This document shows, one piece after another, positions 1 to 12,905 of a stretch of 64,000 nucleotides of DNA. The stretch is from positions 12,790,698 to 12,854,697 of the forward strand of contig CM037860.1 of the NCBI GenBank assembly GCA_021292105.1. Direction: 5' to 3'. The first letter of the stretch is position 1, and every line of letters starts with the position of its first letter. The notes below the pieces were generated by a model. That model searched no databases and was not told the DNA's origin. It saw only the letters and a program-made list of their open reading frames with translations. The position numbers were made by a program, and so were the translations under genes. The stretch is from Anadara kagoshimensis (lineage: Eukaryota; Mollusca; Bivalvia; Arcoida; Arcidae).

Positions 1-1094
1 TTTTTTTTTTTTTTTTTTGCAATCTTCTTTGATATTGTGACTAAATGTTTTTGTAAAAACTGTCATGGTAATGTGCTGATTTTAAATTCAAGTTTTCAAA
101 TTTACCAACAAAAAATTATGGATTGATTATGAAACTGGGGCCTTCAGCAGAACAAACATTTTATGCGTTCCTACAAATACCAGTTGACGCAGATAACTTC
201 TAATATTTCAATTATTTTTTTTATATATTTTGTCGCTCCATGTGCACGAAACACGGCGGAAATTTCTAAAATATGAGTACAAAAAACTACATGATGCAAA
301 AATAATACTCGTATACGAACCTTATGATTACCATAATGACGAGACTGTCCCTTCCCATGGAAAAATAACAAACAGAACAGCTGTACGCATCTTTCAAATC
401 CAAGTACATTTGATACGAAGACAACCCGATATAGAAAGTGAGAATGTTATTTATGTTTCTGTTTGTGAAATGAATGTATTATTAAGTATCGGATTTTACT
501 AGAAGCGGGCACACATAAAACCAACGATAATAAGTGACGCAATATATTTGGCAAGATTAGTAACACATTGGTGGTAAGTTGCCCAATGCACCAAATATTT
601 AAGATATTATTATTATCTTATCTCGACATAAAACTTAGTTCTTTTGACCTTAAAACGCACTTGTTCTGTGTTGAATATGCGCTTAACTTAACTAAATCTA
701 AATAAGCAAATCAGTTTCAATGATTTTTTTTTCGATTTAACGGCTGGCTTGCTGCTGTCGGTTCAAACGTCCTCTTCCAACTCCTTATAGATGGTAAACC
801 TAGAATGGATGGCTTCCAGCTTACGGTGTCATATTCACTCCTTAATCCAGACAAATGATTTAACACCGCACTCCGATATTGTTATGCAAACAGTAAATTA
901 ATAATTAAATTTAGTTCAAGTAATATAATATGGTAAATATCGATAATAAATTAAGCCCCTTTTAAGGCATTGAATTTCAATTTATATTCGATATCATTAA
1001 TTAATGTTGCATATTAAAAAGTCAAATTATTTAACCAAAGTCCAAACTGAATAAATACTGTCAAAATATCTTTATTACTCTATTCTTAGTTTAA
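1..1094. other. gene-free AT-rich stretch
   Basis: I see no supportable gene. The stretch opens with a poly(T) run. An open frame at 230-502 has no recognisable domain and no splice context. A weak copy of the repeat described at 1095-1725 may lie near 545-600, where a phrase like TTGGTGGTAAGTTGCCCAAT appears. Confidence 0.6.
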
Positions 1095-1725
1095 ATGACG
1101 ATAAGAACTGCCATGTTGTGGGGTAAAGTTTGAACCAAATTGTTGGTAAGTCCCTTAATACAGCAAGTAGCTATGGTATGCGATAGGAACCGGGATGTTA
1201 TAGGACAAAGATTAGTGCCAAATTGGTGGCAAAACTTACTTTTCTAAATCACCAAGAAGGTAATTTGACGGGTACTGACATATGAGACAAAGGTAGTGCC
1301 CAATCGCTGACATGTTTCTCAATGCATCAAGCAGCAAGGTATGCGATAGGAACTTGCATGTTTTTGGACAAAGGTAGTGCCAAATTGGTGGCAAAACTTA
1401 CTTGTCTAAATCATCAAGCGATAGGAACTTGCATTTTGTGGGTACAAAATAGGTGGTAAGTGCCTTATAATATCAAGCAGATAATACATATGATAGGAAC
1501 TGGCATGTTATGGGGCAATGCTATTACCCAATTAGTGGCAAGTCCCTCAATGCATTCAGCAGCTAATGAACACGAAAGAAAATGATTTGTTACTAGTATA
1601 AGGCAGTACCCAATTGGCGACAAGACTTGCTTCTTTACTTAATCTATCAGCTAGGGTATACGATATGAGCTGGCATGTTATGAAGCAAAGTTAGTACCCC
1701 TGGGTAACAAGTCCTTTAATGCTTA
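1095..1725. repeat. degenerate tandem repeat (minisatellite), unit roughly 80-95 bp
   Basis: Phrases recur in the same order about seven times: GGTATGCGATAGGAACT, GCATGTTATGGGACAAAG, TTAGTACCCAATTGGTGGC, AAGTCCCTCAATGCATCAAG. Units differ by many substitutions and small indels, so the array is old. No coding signal is visible in it. Confidence 0.75.
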
Positions 1726-4700
1726 AATATATACCAAGCAGGTTTACTTATACTATAATTTGTCTTAAAGTTCCATTTTGTTATAATTATTTCAAAATCT
1801 AAGGGCAATCACATCTCCCCTTCGGTGACAACCGGGTTACGAATCACAGTCCCGCTCAACACGTAAGTTTGATGCCTACTAGTATTGGACAGTTTGCCAA
1901 TTTGTTTGCCCAAACTCGTTGCTTTTCTCCGTGGTACTACTGTTTCCTTACACATTCAAGAACTGACAAGGGAAATACTCTTAACTGGACCGTAAATGGT
2001 CATTCCATTACTACCCCCTTTCTAAAAGCCTATTACATTATCTTTATAGTATTTCAACTACGTATCCAAATTACAATTACTAACTTAAGTATAGAAAATT
2101 AAATGATCAAATATTATATCAGCCATTTTATTTCTAGGAGCCTTTGGTAGTTTATTAATAGTTTCAATCCCTTTTATTTAATCCACGGGTGTCTTTCACC
2201 CGAGATTAATTCCAAATCCCTAAATCGTGAAGCAAATATCCGATTTATTTACCTTAAATAAGTCCATGCTCCAAACGTCAAAACTTAATCCCTAAGCTTG
2301 TATTTCTTCCACTTAATATATATTACACTATAGAACAGAAAGAAAATAAATTTAAAATCTATATCTTTTAACGAAGAAACGATAAAGTTGAAATCGATAT
2401 GATGCCTAAAACTTAACAGAGATAAAATTTATAATATATATTGACATTTTTGTTAAACTAAATGGATTTTATCTGATAGAACACATATCTTCAATCAACG
2501 TTCACCCAAAATGGCGGCGTACTTATTTCGTAATTTTCCTTCGCGTTAAGTTCTTTGGAACAGAAAATGATTTTGAAAAATGAACTTGCTCTATTCTGCC
2601 TTCAGATCGTGATCAATCGTGAACATCACAGCCCATTCGATAAAAACACATATTGAAAACCAAACCCATCATTGGCTCATCTATTGAATTCTATATCAAG
2701 CTGTAACTGACGTATTATGCTGTATAGCGGCAAGGGCCATCGAAAACATTAACGTGGTTTTAACACTTATGTTCTGACGAGTTACATCTAACTCCTGACA
2801 GCACTACGAGGCATAACAACTTACTTTGACTGCCTCGTGATGATTTTACAGTCCATCCTGCCTAAAATGTTTAAGACTACTTGCTAACTAAGGTCTGTAT
2901 ATTCAATGGAACTATCACCTCTCTCATAATGTTAGGCCAATGTGCTTATAAATGGCTATCTGCTCATAATCAAACATACTAATCGATGTCCAAATAATAA
3001 ATAATTAAAAAAGAGATTTTCAGAAACGTTAGCTAGACAAAAAAACATGGTTACCACTGTAAACATTTAGCCTATCATTGGCTTCCCCCTAAAACCTCTT
3101 CTACTGGTTACAATTGCGTGGCCGTAATAGATAGGTTGAAATAGCACATTCCATTTCACGTGATTTAAACTTCAATTAATTAATATGAGAGAAGTCATGA
3201 ACTGATGAATCTGATTGGGTATTCAACCTTGTAAAATCAAATGATTTATTTATTATATGGGAAATTTTACGTCGACCTTGCGGTATGGTATGTTGAGCAA
3301 TGTAATTAATGGTATGCCAGGATACAGTGGTGCAAGTCTGTGGTGGAACAAAAAATTGGTAAAGTTTAATGCCAAAACCCTTTGTCACATAATAACCGAA
3401 CTTGGTATCTAACCATGTAACAGTGTCAGTGATAAATCAAGCTGTTATCACCCCAGTCCGATTCGGTATTCAATCTTGTAGTATAAAAAATAAATTCATC
3501 AAACAAGGTGGCCGAAGGGAATGGTTCAATTTCTGTCAAATCGGCCATGGTGTCAAGGTATTCACATTTATATCCCACGATACAGAAGATTTTTAGACGT
3601 ATCCATTCAGTGTTGACATACTTTTTTGTTCAAAAGGTCATATTTCAATGCCCACAAAAAGGGTGTAATCAACCTATTCGGCTTCTTCATTGTAGCTATA
3701 TCGCTAAATATTTATCAACACTCTGAAGATATAATTAATCTTAATTCAGCGATCAAGTACAAATTTGAGACGTACAATTGCAATTTAAACCAATGGCATA
3801 TGCTTCTTTTTTTAATTAATCATAAAATACTTTTAAAAATGGTATATTGTCAACTTAAAGAAACTGTTATATGACAATATACCATTTTTAATGTATTTTA
3901 TGATTTAAAAAAAAAAAAAAAAAAAGGTATATGACACTAATACCACAAACATGATAACCAAAAATTAACCACACTACTGTTGACAATTCAATGTGAACTA
4001 CAAAGTACATCTTTATGTAGACGTAGCGGGATTGTCAAAATCCAAAAGAAATTATAATATCACATATTTCCGTTATGCTTTACTGTGTGATGTAATAACT
4101 TTTTCATATCCCCTATTTAAAACATAATAATGTTGCAATGTTTACCCAGTAAAGGTTTTGTGTTTGGGTATCCTTGACAGTTCCGGTAACTCGGTATATC
4201 TACTTCAATAAACAGGAAATTAAGTTGTAACAGTGTATTAATTTTTTAAAATTATCAAAAATTAATTCGTGTAAGTGAAATTGTATTGAGCCCGAGGTTG
4301 TCCTCGTCTTCATAAAACGCAAGTATACGAAATACACGTTGCAATGTCAATCTCAGACTTTGTATTTTTACATGCACACGACAATTTCCGTAGTTATCAA
4401 ATAAAAAAAAAATTAAAAATAATAAATAATGATAATAAATAAATAAAAATCGGTCAGACGTGTAAACTCGAATTTTATGCGTTCACAATAAGCAGGTAGT
4501 TTTTAAACATTATAAATGTTTTTCCAATATACCTGGTGATACTTATGTCACAAAGTAGGAAGACATTTAAATGATTTTTATAGGAATCAATAGACGGTCC
4601 TGACTGCGAACAGTGATTAAACAGTTTATACTCTTGTGTAAGAATATCGACAAAATAATAAAACTTAGGTATTTTATATTTATATAACTGAATGGAGACA

Positions 4701-5395
4701 TTTTGTTCAATATGGTGTATTCGTGAATCAAGTCATAACAAGTGACAGGTGCACTGATTAAAATATCAGGTAAATAAAATAAAACGAAATATTAAAATTT
4801 TACTTACTTGTCTGAAACTTAAATTTTGTATGTAAATAACCGTACATCCATTAATATCAAACAGAACCACATATATTATACAAAAATCATTTTACCATCG
4901 TATGTGGAATGCCTGGATGGGTTTTGATAACAATGTTTTGTTTAGGCAGGTAACGATCACGTGATTTAAACTGTAATGATTCTCAATCAAGCAAATACAA
5001 TAATCTCTAATCATTTACATCGATACATACCATAATGCTCTTAATGTTAACTAAGTAACCATGATCTATTAATCCAACATCGACTATTTGGCTTTAAATC
5101 AAGGCATATAATGCTATATGTATACCCATTAAATTGAAATAAATTTATTTTGTCTCACTTAAAACTCGAGTATGTAACACGAAATTACAATTTATTGTGG
5201 TCTGTTTAATATCTGGTTTGTTTGTTTAGATAATTATGCAATATTGGAGGATCATTCAATTGATGATAAAGCAAAAATAAATAAAACTAGAGCTCTTGAG
5301 AGATAAATACCCCGTCCCCATCATTTCTACTCACTGCTTTAACTGGTAAAAGGTCTTATGACCCACCTCTCCAGTATTATACTTGTTGACGACGT
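1726..5395. other. gene-free AT-rich stretch
   Basis: No exon with splice borders and no recognisable protein on either strand. It contains the inverted repeat at 3807-3919 and scattered poly(A) and AT-rich runs. Open frames near 3176-3874 are short, overlap each other in several frames and resemble nothing known to me. Confidence 0.55.
3807..3919. repeat. imperfect inverted repeat, arms about 42 bp, loop about 20 bp
   Basis: The left arm contains ATCATAAAATAC then AAAAATGGTATATTGTCA. The right arm contains GACAATATACCATTTTTA then GTATTTTATGAT. The arms pair with only a few mismatches and end in T-rich and A-rich tracts. This could be a small MITE or a hairpin end of a larger element. Confidence 0.75.
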
Positions 5396-5539
5396 CATCT
5401 AATGTGGGCTCATTAAAAACATATATACACGATGCAGGATAAAAATGTGAAAATGTCGTTTTTGGCTTGTATAATGAAGGAGGCTGAATTTGAAAACTTC
5501 ATACTCCTCTATATCTGGCAGATTTGATGGTAGTTCATT

Positions 5540-5755
5540 GCCGAGATCGACGGACGCATGGACACTAAATTTGGTATGCAACACACCGTCTCATTTTAGT
5601 TTACACTTCCAAGTTTGATAAAAATTCGTCCATAAATATGGAAGACATAGAGTGAACACGAAATTTGGACGGACAGTTAGATTGGGACAGACAGACGGAT
5701 AGAGTGATTCCTACATACCCCTAAACTTTGTTTGCAGGGTGTATAACTATGGAAT
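5540..5755 (+). repeat. dispersed repeat, family shared with 63740-63950
   Basis: The stretch from CCAAGTTTGATAAAAATTC through GGACAGACAGACGGATAGAG to GCAGGGTGTATAAC matches in order the sequence at 63800-63955 (AAGTTTGATCAAAATCTATC, GGACAGATGGATGGACGG, AAGTGATTCTTATA, TGTGGGGTATAA). Two diverged copies 58 kb apart in the same orientation indicate an interspersed repeat. Confidence 0.65.
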
Positions 5756-6225
5756 GAACTTTTGTAGACAAAAACGCTTTTTAAAAATATAAATATTATT
5801 TAGAGAACAGAATGTGTTTAAAAAAAAAAAAAAAAAAAACCACTTGCAAAGCGTGTTCAGTTCTATTTTTTAATTGCTGGTTGCAATTGTAATGTGGCAT
5901 TTTGTGCTACTAAAATTTTTTTTCATTTTGTTATTCAACTTAGATATGTTACTGGGTTTTAGTTCAGTTGTTACCACAATATACAATAATGAATATTGCT
6001 ATCAATTACAAACAACGTGATGCGATTGTTCTTCCAAATACTTAACTATTCTTGCATGAACACGGATTGAAGTCCCGCGTTTTCGTGGACAACTGGTAAT
6101 TTCCTACCAGTACACAGATTGATGATTTATATCTAGATTGATAGAATCAATAATCTAAATAATTCATTCCACATTTATCACGAATCCTTTATCTGGATTT
6201 TTTTCTGGCACATTAGTAAATAAGT

Positions 6226-6500
6226 AAGCAGTAAGTAAGAGATTGTAAGTAAGCAAGGGTAAGCACCACCGTTTAGCTAGCTACACCCGCCACGTGGGGA
6301 ATCAAAATTGAGAATGAACGCAACATGGAACTTTAGGACGGCAAATACATTCAAGATAATTTTGAATATAGAGACATCGTTAAACAATGTTGTTAACAAT
6401 ATTGTGATGACGGTCATAAAACTTTTTGAGAGCCCCGATAAACCTAAGCTCGTAATATCTCATTTGTAAGCAGTTTGCTTCAGTAAGTAAGCAAGTACAA
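6226..6500 (+). repeat. interspersed repeat family R1, partial copy
   Basis: Matches 8800-8885 and 10610-10990 in the same orientation: TAGCTACACCCGCCACGTG, AATCAAAATTGAGA, AACATGGAACT, then further on GTGATGACGGTCATAAAACT and a GATAAACCTAAGCTCG segment. The distal part is shared only with the 10.5-kb copy. Confidence 0.7.
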
Positions 6501-7143
6501 TTGTACACCATAAACTAGGATGACTGAATACCGAATGAATACACTCAAATAGTTATTAAGAATAAGAGTATACTGTTTACGTCACTATAGTTTCGATTAG
6601 TTAAGACAATCGTATGATAGATTTATTATCACAAAACATTTCTCTTAACTAAAAGTGTGGTAGATTTACGGTTCATCGATTTGATTCAACAGCCGTGACT
6701 GACGTACAGAAATATTGATTCCAAACATATAAACGAACTTCAAACGCAAATTACACAATTATTTCTTATCTAGTCATGGGTATTATGTGGTTCGGGTCTA
6801 GTAATTATATTACTAGTAATTAACGTGACATAACGATATATTATTACATTTCTACAGTTTTCGGATTGATTACAAAATGTTCTCTGGGATTATGACACAT
6901 AGTGAAATGGTTTATTTATTTATTTATTTTTGTTTAATGTGCCATTGAAAACAACCCGATAAGCGCTGCCATGTGCTACTTTTGATTTTGTAAGTGAGAG
7001 TGAGAGTTGTACATGACGGCGGGCACGTCAGCGTTTTCCATTGAAATGATTTCTTAATGTGCATTGGAAATAAAAAGATAATTGCAAATGTTAAAGTGCC
7101 ACAACAATATGCAGTGGGGTAAATTATCTGCCTTAACAATGGT

Positions 7144-7189
7144 ATGTTATTTTTTATATTGCTTCCATCACAATATAAAAATAACACAT
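7144..7189. repeat. short inverted repeat
   Basis: TGTTATTTTTTATATTG is followed after a short loop by CAATATAAAAATAACACA, giving a stem of about 16 bp. It may be a simple hairpin or the remains of a MITE. Confidence 0.55.
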
Positions 7190-7429
7190 CATCGTTACTG
7201 CAGATAATTCGGCCTGCATATGCATTATGTGATTACGTATTTTAAAGATAAGACCAGGATATGACGTACAATGTAGCATACAACTGGACAGTACATTAAC
7301 CCAACTGAAATGTTAAGTTTGAACTTCTAAATACACCTACAGGGTATTTCAAAATACAGGCCTCAACCTTTTATGTCAAAATTTTTATCCCAAATATCTC
7401 AAGAAATCAGAAATTATGGGGAATTGCGC

Positions 7430-7545
7430 TTTCCCATCTGGAGCACCCGACCTCACTTCCCTGTAGTTTATGTGTTTAACCTAATTTGTCAGTTTCGAAG
7501 TTTTTGCTTTGAGTTTGTAATTTGGTCATGAGTTGGTATGTATTG
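7430..7545 (-). repeat. R1 repeat, inverted terminal segment
   Basis: The reverse complement reads GACAAATTAGGTTAAACACA, then AGGGAAGTGAGGTCGGGTGC. This matches the left part of the copies at 8693 and 10498. Confidence 0.65.
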
Positions 7546-7620
7546 TTGTATGGGGATCTGTTTGACCAAATGTTATACATCAATATAATTGTATAGTGAT
7601 ACCCCTTCTTTATTTTAAAT

Positions 7621-7911
7621 TAAAAAGTTAAAGTCTGTCCCGAGCCATTAGGCCCATCAGGCCGGAACTTATCCCGGTTTCGGTGGCGTTAAGCGACTGA
7701 GAGTACAAGACTCTCCCCTGAATGGGACGCCGGTCCATCGCAGGGTTAACCCCCAGCATTTTGCTGGTACTCATTTATTTTTCAGCTGAGTGAACTGGAA
7801 CAACGTGAAATTACGTGTCTTGCTCAAGGACACAACACATCGCCCGGTCCAGGGATCGAACCCACGACCTTCGAATCATGAGTCCAACGCCTTAACCACT
7901 AGGCCACGCGC
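7621..7911 (-). mobile_element. tRNA-headed SINE, type I, full length
   Basis: On the minus strand the element starts AGCGCGTGGCCTAGTGGTTA (pol III A box) and carries GTGGGTTCGATCCCTGG (B box), then a GC-rich body ending near the phrase GACAGACTTTAAC. It is flanked by an 11-bp target duplication TTATTTTAAAT at 7610-7620 and 7912-7922. A second copy lies at 24046-24327. Confidence 0.88.
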
Positions 7912-8692
7912 TTATTTTAAATACTAGTAGCATGTTTCTACTACATTTATGATGATTCAAAGTTTGGAACCAAATTACAAGTATTTCTGTAGGGACTGCT
8001 GATTAATTGGCTAAACAAGGCTTATTCTTAATGGTTTAAAGTGCATATTTATCGACCACTGGTTGTTGAAAAAACCTGGTGTGGTTCGTGTCCTCTAAAA
8101 TGCCGCTTAAAATAATCACAAATTTTGATATATTAACTCTAATGCTCGTCCAAAGTCAGGAGTTGTTTTATCAATGGTCCCACTACCTGTTTATCTTTTC
8201 TTGACTTCGTGTAGATTGATCATGATAAGCAATATCATTTTAGCATTTATGTTTGTAAGCTTTTAACCTAGTTATTGATTACAATTAATTAGGCCTTGGT
8301 TTAGTTATTTATACAAGATCTATTGTTTCTATAATATTTTAAGCCTAATTAATGAAGCAATAAAGGACCCAAAAGGAATCAATAATGGTGGCATTTATAG
8401 ACAGGTGGCCCTTTAAAGAGCAAATAGGGTAAAATTTTACTGACCTTTAAAAGCAGGAGACCCTTATACAGAGACAGGATTGACTGTATACTCGAAGTAA
8501 ATATGTTTTGGAATGGTTGTTTATCAAGTGTTTTATGTACCGAAAAACATATTGGTGATATTGATCAGATTCAGATGAGATCAAGCAAATCAAAAAAACA
8601 AAACTCTTGTGCTACAAAAAGAGAGTGGAACAAAGAAGGAAAATATGAGAAATAGGAAACTACAAATGAACAGGTGTAACCATAAAAAAAAC

Positions 8693-9240
8693 AAACATAC
8701 ATTTGTACTAATCCATGTCTAAATCACAATCCCGAAGCAAAGTTAAAACTTTGAAGCTAACAAATTAGGTTAAACATGTGACTCCCACTAGGGAAGTGAG
8801 ACCGGGTGGGTAAGTACCTCCTGTTTAACTAACTACACCCGCCACGTGTGTAATCAAAATTGAGAGTGAAAGTAACGTGGAACTATGGAAGATACAATAC
8901 ACATAAAAGTACAACAAACCCATCTCCAACTGTGAATCATGCCTATTAACAAAGCAAGATGACTTCAGAAGTGATATTAGACAAGGCACTAGAGTATAGA
9001 AAACGAAGAAGAGACGAAGAACCAACATTGGTATACAATAGCTTCATGATTGTCATCAACAAATATAATAAAGAAAGGTAGGACAAACAGACAGAAATTA
9101 ATCAACAGAAAAGCATTACCCTTCCGGAGCATCCGACCTCATTTCCCTGTTGGAGGATCATGTTTTTAACTTAACTTGGTAGTTTTTATTTTCCAATGGT
9201 TTGTGATTTGGACATGGATTCGTGTGCTTGTTTTGGATTT
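8693..9240. mobile_element. R1 element with long terminal inverted repeats
   Basis: The left end (AAACAAACATAC, ATCCATGTCTAAATCACAAT, AATTAGGTTAAACATGTG, AGGGAAGTGAG) is answered by its diverged reverse complement at about 9120-9240 (CTCATTTCCCTGTTGG, TTGTGATTTGGACATGGATT). The arms are about 110-120 bp. No transposase is visible between them, so this looks like a non-autonomous foldback-type element. Confidence 0.6.
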
Positions 9241-9708
9241 GTCATATGCTACTTTTGAAATTTCAAACGTGTATTATGAAGACAGTGTTGGATAATATCG
9301 CCAAAGACAGAGACAAATAAATGGTACTACTTTCAGCATCGTGGACCAACAGAACATAATGAAGTAAAACAAAAATTCAAAACACTGATGACAGCATCGA
9401 CTTAATTCTCACATTATCATTATAACATAATGCACCAAAATCTGACAGTGCACTTTTAAACAACTACAATATTACCAAAGGTGCGTAAAAGTACGTGAAA
9501 ACTGTTAATGTAATTGCAATGTTTAAAACATGGGATAAAGGATTTAACTTTCTGACAATCACTATAGTTTTTGTAACTGACTATATGAAATTAAAAAAAT
9601 ATCGATCATATGTAAAAGTAAAACGAACTTGTAAAAAACTGTTGTTTCTGGTTACGCATTTTTATAGAGCATAAATATTTTTGTAACTGGCTTTAAATTA
9701 ACATCAAC

Positions 9709-9747
<39 letters not shown>
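9709..9747 (+). repeat. (AAAT)n microsatellite
   Basis: About nine to ten uninterrupted AAAT units. Confidence 0.9.
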
Positions 9748-10497
9748 CTTGATCACGTATTTGTAAGATTTCAAATGTCAAATGACAAATAGGAAGTAAA
9801 AATAACACCGATATATTAGAGTAAATCCAGTTTACTTACCTTGCATAAATATCCCGTGTTAATTTATCAAAACAAAATGATGTGTATTGCCTTCATTCAG
9901 GAAGATAAAACGATGGGTCGATATCGAAGGCCCGCGGTATGGGGCGGTGTGACGTATTTCGCTCTCTAACAATGAAACACTGCTATGGTGATTACACCTT
10001 GACAAAGCAACACATTCTCAAGTACCAAAGTGTTCATTTGTGTATGTTAAACGAAAACAAACGTGCTATTTTAAGTGTGTGTGTGTTTTATCTGATAACA
10101 GGAATATAGCGAATGGAATACTATATATTATCGAACAGTCTTTGGTATCGATCTGTTCGACTCTTTTAATAGTAACCTTGTCTGGAAGTTCGATATTCAA
10201 TATGATGTAAATATTATCAGAATAATAAGTTTTTTAACTTGCTTGATAATTCACAAGATTCATGTGAAGTTGCAGACACCAGTCTATGTTTATATGATAT
10301 TAACGCTCCACGTAAACGCTCTCTTTATTTAATTCATTCTATGGATTTTAACTTTTTAATGATAAGCCTTTTAAAGTTGATAAACACTGTAACTATTGAC
10401 TGGCACGAACTTGGTCTCGTTTGAAATATTTGATATCGCATCCGGATATGGTAGTGTTACCCGCAATCTATCAGAGGACATACGTTGTTGCAATCAA

Positions 10498-10990
10498 AAA
10501 CAAACATACTTATCCATGTCCTAATCACAATCCAAAAGCAAAGTAAAACTGACAAGTTAGGTTAGACACGTAAACTTTCACCAGGGAAGTGAGGCTGTAT
10601 GCTCCAGAGGGGCAAGAACATCCTGTTTAACTAGCTACACCTGCTACGTGTGTAATCAAAATTGTGTGAAAGTAACATGGAACTATGACCAAATGTAATT
10701 ATACAGAGCTGCCAACCCTATTTTATGTAATTGTGTGTCCGACCGAAATCCACCAAAAGGAGGGTGGAGGGTCTGGGTGCATTCCTTTCAAAAGAATTGA
10801 AAATTATATATACAAATATGGTGCATTGTCATATGGTACGTCAAATATATCTAGGGCAATCCTGGACGCAGAGACATCAAACTTATCAACAATACTGTGA
10901 TGACGGCCATAAAACTTTTTGGGGGCCTTGATAAGCCTAGGCTTGCAATATCCTTGAGTCAACAATTTATTTGCAAGCAGTCGGCTTTGT
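10498..10990 (+). repeat. R1 repeat, longest plus-strand copy
   Basis: Begins AACAAACATACTTATCCATG and proceeds through AGTTAGGTTAGACACG, CCAGGGAAGTGAGGC and CACCTGCTACGTGTGTAATC, then GTGATGACGGCCATAAAACT and CTTGATAAGCCTAGGC. It joins in one order the segments seen separately at 8693 and 6226. A small inverted R1 segment at 12830-12905 may be its distant other end. Confidence 0.65.
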
Positions 10991-11039
10991 TGTACAAAGT
11001 CGCCGTAGTGGGAACAAGCTCTACCATTATTATAGCGAG

Positions 11040-11238
11040 TGACGTCAAATGAATAATTAATTAGTGACGTCATCGTTGCGTTGTATTCTCCCAATTATTA
11101 TTATACCCGAAATTTTAACGAACGCGCAACCAGAGCAACCAATATCCATACCGCAACTAAGTAAGAATATGTACGTCTAATTCTACAATCTATAAATTTT
11201 CTATCCGTATATAGAGAATATACCACAATTTGACGTCA
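11040..11238. promoter_or_regulatory. cluster of three perfect CRE palindromes
   Basis: The octamer TGACGTCA occurs at 11040-11047, 11065-11072 and 11231-11238. It is the consensus site for CREB/ATF-type bZIP factors. No gene start is recognised next to it, so regulatory function is only an inference. Confidence 0.4.
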
Positions 11239-12083
11239 TAGAACATACGTACACTTTGAGTCCATTTCTACCAACGTCATACGAGTTAAGTGTAAGTAAT
11301 TAAATATAATATATATTTATTTAATTACATATTTACAAATTTTTATTTGGGAAAAACAAAACATTACACTATAAGGCCCGTTAAATCTCCCCGCTCAGTG
11401 TAATGATCATTATGGTCATTTTGTAAAGCCGCGTCAAGCTGGTTCCAATTTCTAAATTCAATGTTATCACAACCCTTCTCATGCATATATACTTTATATC
11501 AATTATCTAAGCGCCTGTTTACGATTTGGTGCTGCTACAGACTAGGATTGGTGTCCAGTCAGCAAATACTTGTCAGTTAGCTTACCAAGGATCAGAGTTT
11601 TTTTTTTCATTCATAGAACGTACCACCTTGATATACTAGCAAGTAAAAGAATTTTAACAGGGCGTAAAACACCATTCCAACCAATCAATTAGTTAATTTA
11701 TTTGTTTATAATGCAATTTTTTAAAAGTCTTTTATGAATACCAGAACTCTAACACGTGTACTAACCTCCATAAAAAATATCATACCGGGATCTCGGGGAG
11801 GATACTTATCTTTTATAAATGGTAAGACAAATATTTGGGGTAAAAAGTAGAAAGTAAAGGCACTTGTCAAAATTCAATTGATACTAAAAGGGAGATAAAC
11901 CCTACCGTACATTACTGTCATGTAAAGATTAGAAATTTAATCTTCTACGGAACTATCAAAAAAGTAATTATTTTCTATACGAGAATGAAAATTAGGATGC
12001 AAGCCATTTTTTTTTAAACTATGCTTATTTTTTCACTTTTGTATTCGTGTCCACTAACTTTCACACCTATGGATGGATTTTGA

Positions 12084-12530
12084 TCAAATTACATATTATA
12101 CCAGTTTTAATTTTACAGCACTAGACGGCCGTTTCGGAATACAATTCCTCATCAGTAGTGCTTGAACCAAAATTATGAAACCAAATTATTTTGAAGATGT
12201 TGAAAAGCTACCCAAAGGACCAAAATATATTTTACCAAATTAAGCTAAGGAAATACTTTGCATGAGGGAGTATACCTTAGTTTTTGAGAAATTTCAAATT
12301 TTATCTTGCAGGAAATTTTGACAATTAAAGTATATTTCTGACAATAATACGAAATTATTGCCTACTGAGTTGGTGATATCCTCGGGGCACCAGCCACCAG
12401 CAGAGACATCGGCTCAGGGGTTTAAATTACATATTATACCAGTTTTAATTTTACAGCACTAGACGGCCGTTTCGGAATACAATTCTTCATCAGTAGTGCT
12501 TGAACCAAAATTATGAAACCAAATATATTC
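12084..12530 (+). repeat. pair of near-identical direct repeats, about 105 bp, 335 bp apart
   Basis: The same segment (AAATTACATATTATACCAG, CAGCACTAGACGGCCGTTTC, CATCAGTAGTGCTTGAACC, AAAATTATGAAACCAAAT) appears at about 12087-12187 and 12423-12525 with very few differences. It may be a local duplication or two copies of one short element. Confidence 0.85.
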
Positions 12531-12829
12531 CAACATCAAACGGTGTGTCATGTAAAACATTAAGGTGTGTAGGTGAAAGGTAACGGTCATAAGGTCTAAT
12601 CATATTATCAGGGCGGGGGGCATATGTATTTGACTCGAGAGAGAAATTCATTTTTAATTGTCTTGCTTGTCTGATGTAATAGGGTACATGTTCTAATGGT
12701 TTCAATATGTGTACACTGTTTTTCTTCGTTATAACACTGTGTTTTGTTATGCTTTCACATTAATGTTCTTGGTGTTTGTTAGATACTTGTTTCCACATTT
12801 TATTTCTTACTAACCATACACCTTCATGG

Positions 12830-12905
12830 TGCAAGTTCGCATGTTTAACCTAATTTGTCAGTTTCAAAGTTGGGAATATAATTTGGACATGGGTTTTTAA
12901 GTTTT
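12830..12905 (-). repeat. R1 repeat fragment
   Basis: GCATGTTTAACCTAATTTGT followed by CAGTTTCAAAGTT and TTTGGACATGGG match the reverse complement of the R1 terminus. Confidence 0.55.

Noticed and set aside
230-502. 90-codon open frame near the left edge
   Set aside because: No recognisable motif, no splice or promoter context, AT-rich composition; likely chance.
12084-12530. Direct repeats as possible ends of an LTR element
   Set aside because: Only about 230 bp lie between them, with no retroviral-type protein or primer-binding site. I found no LTR, Polinton or viral element in the window.
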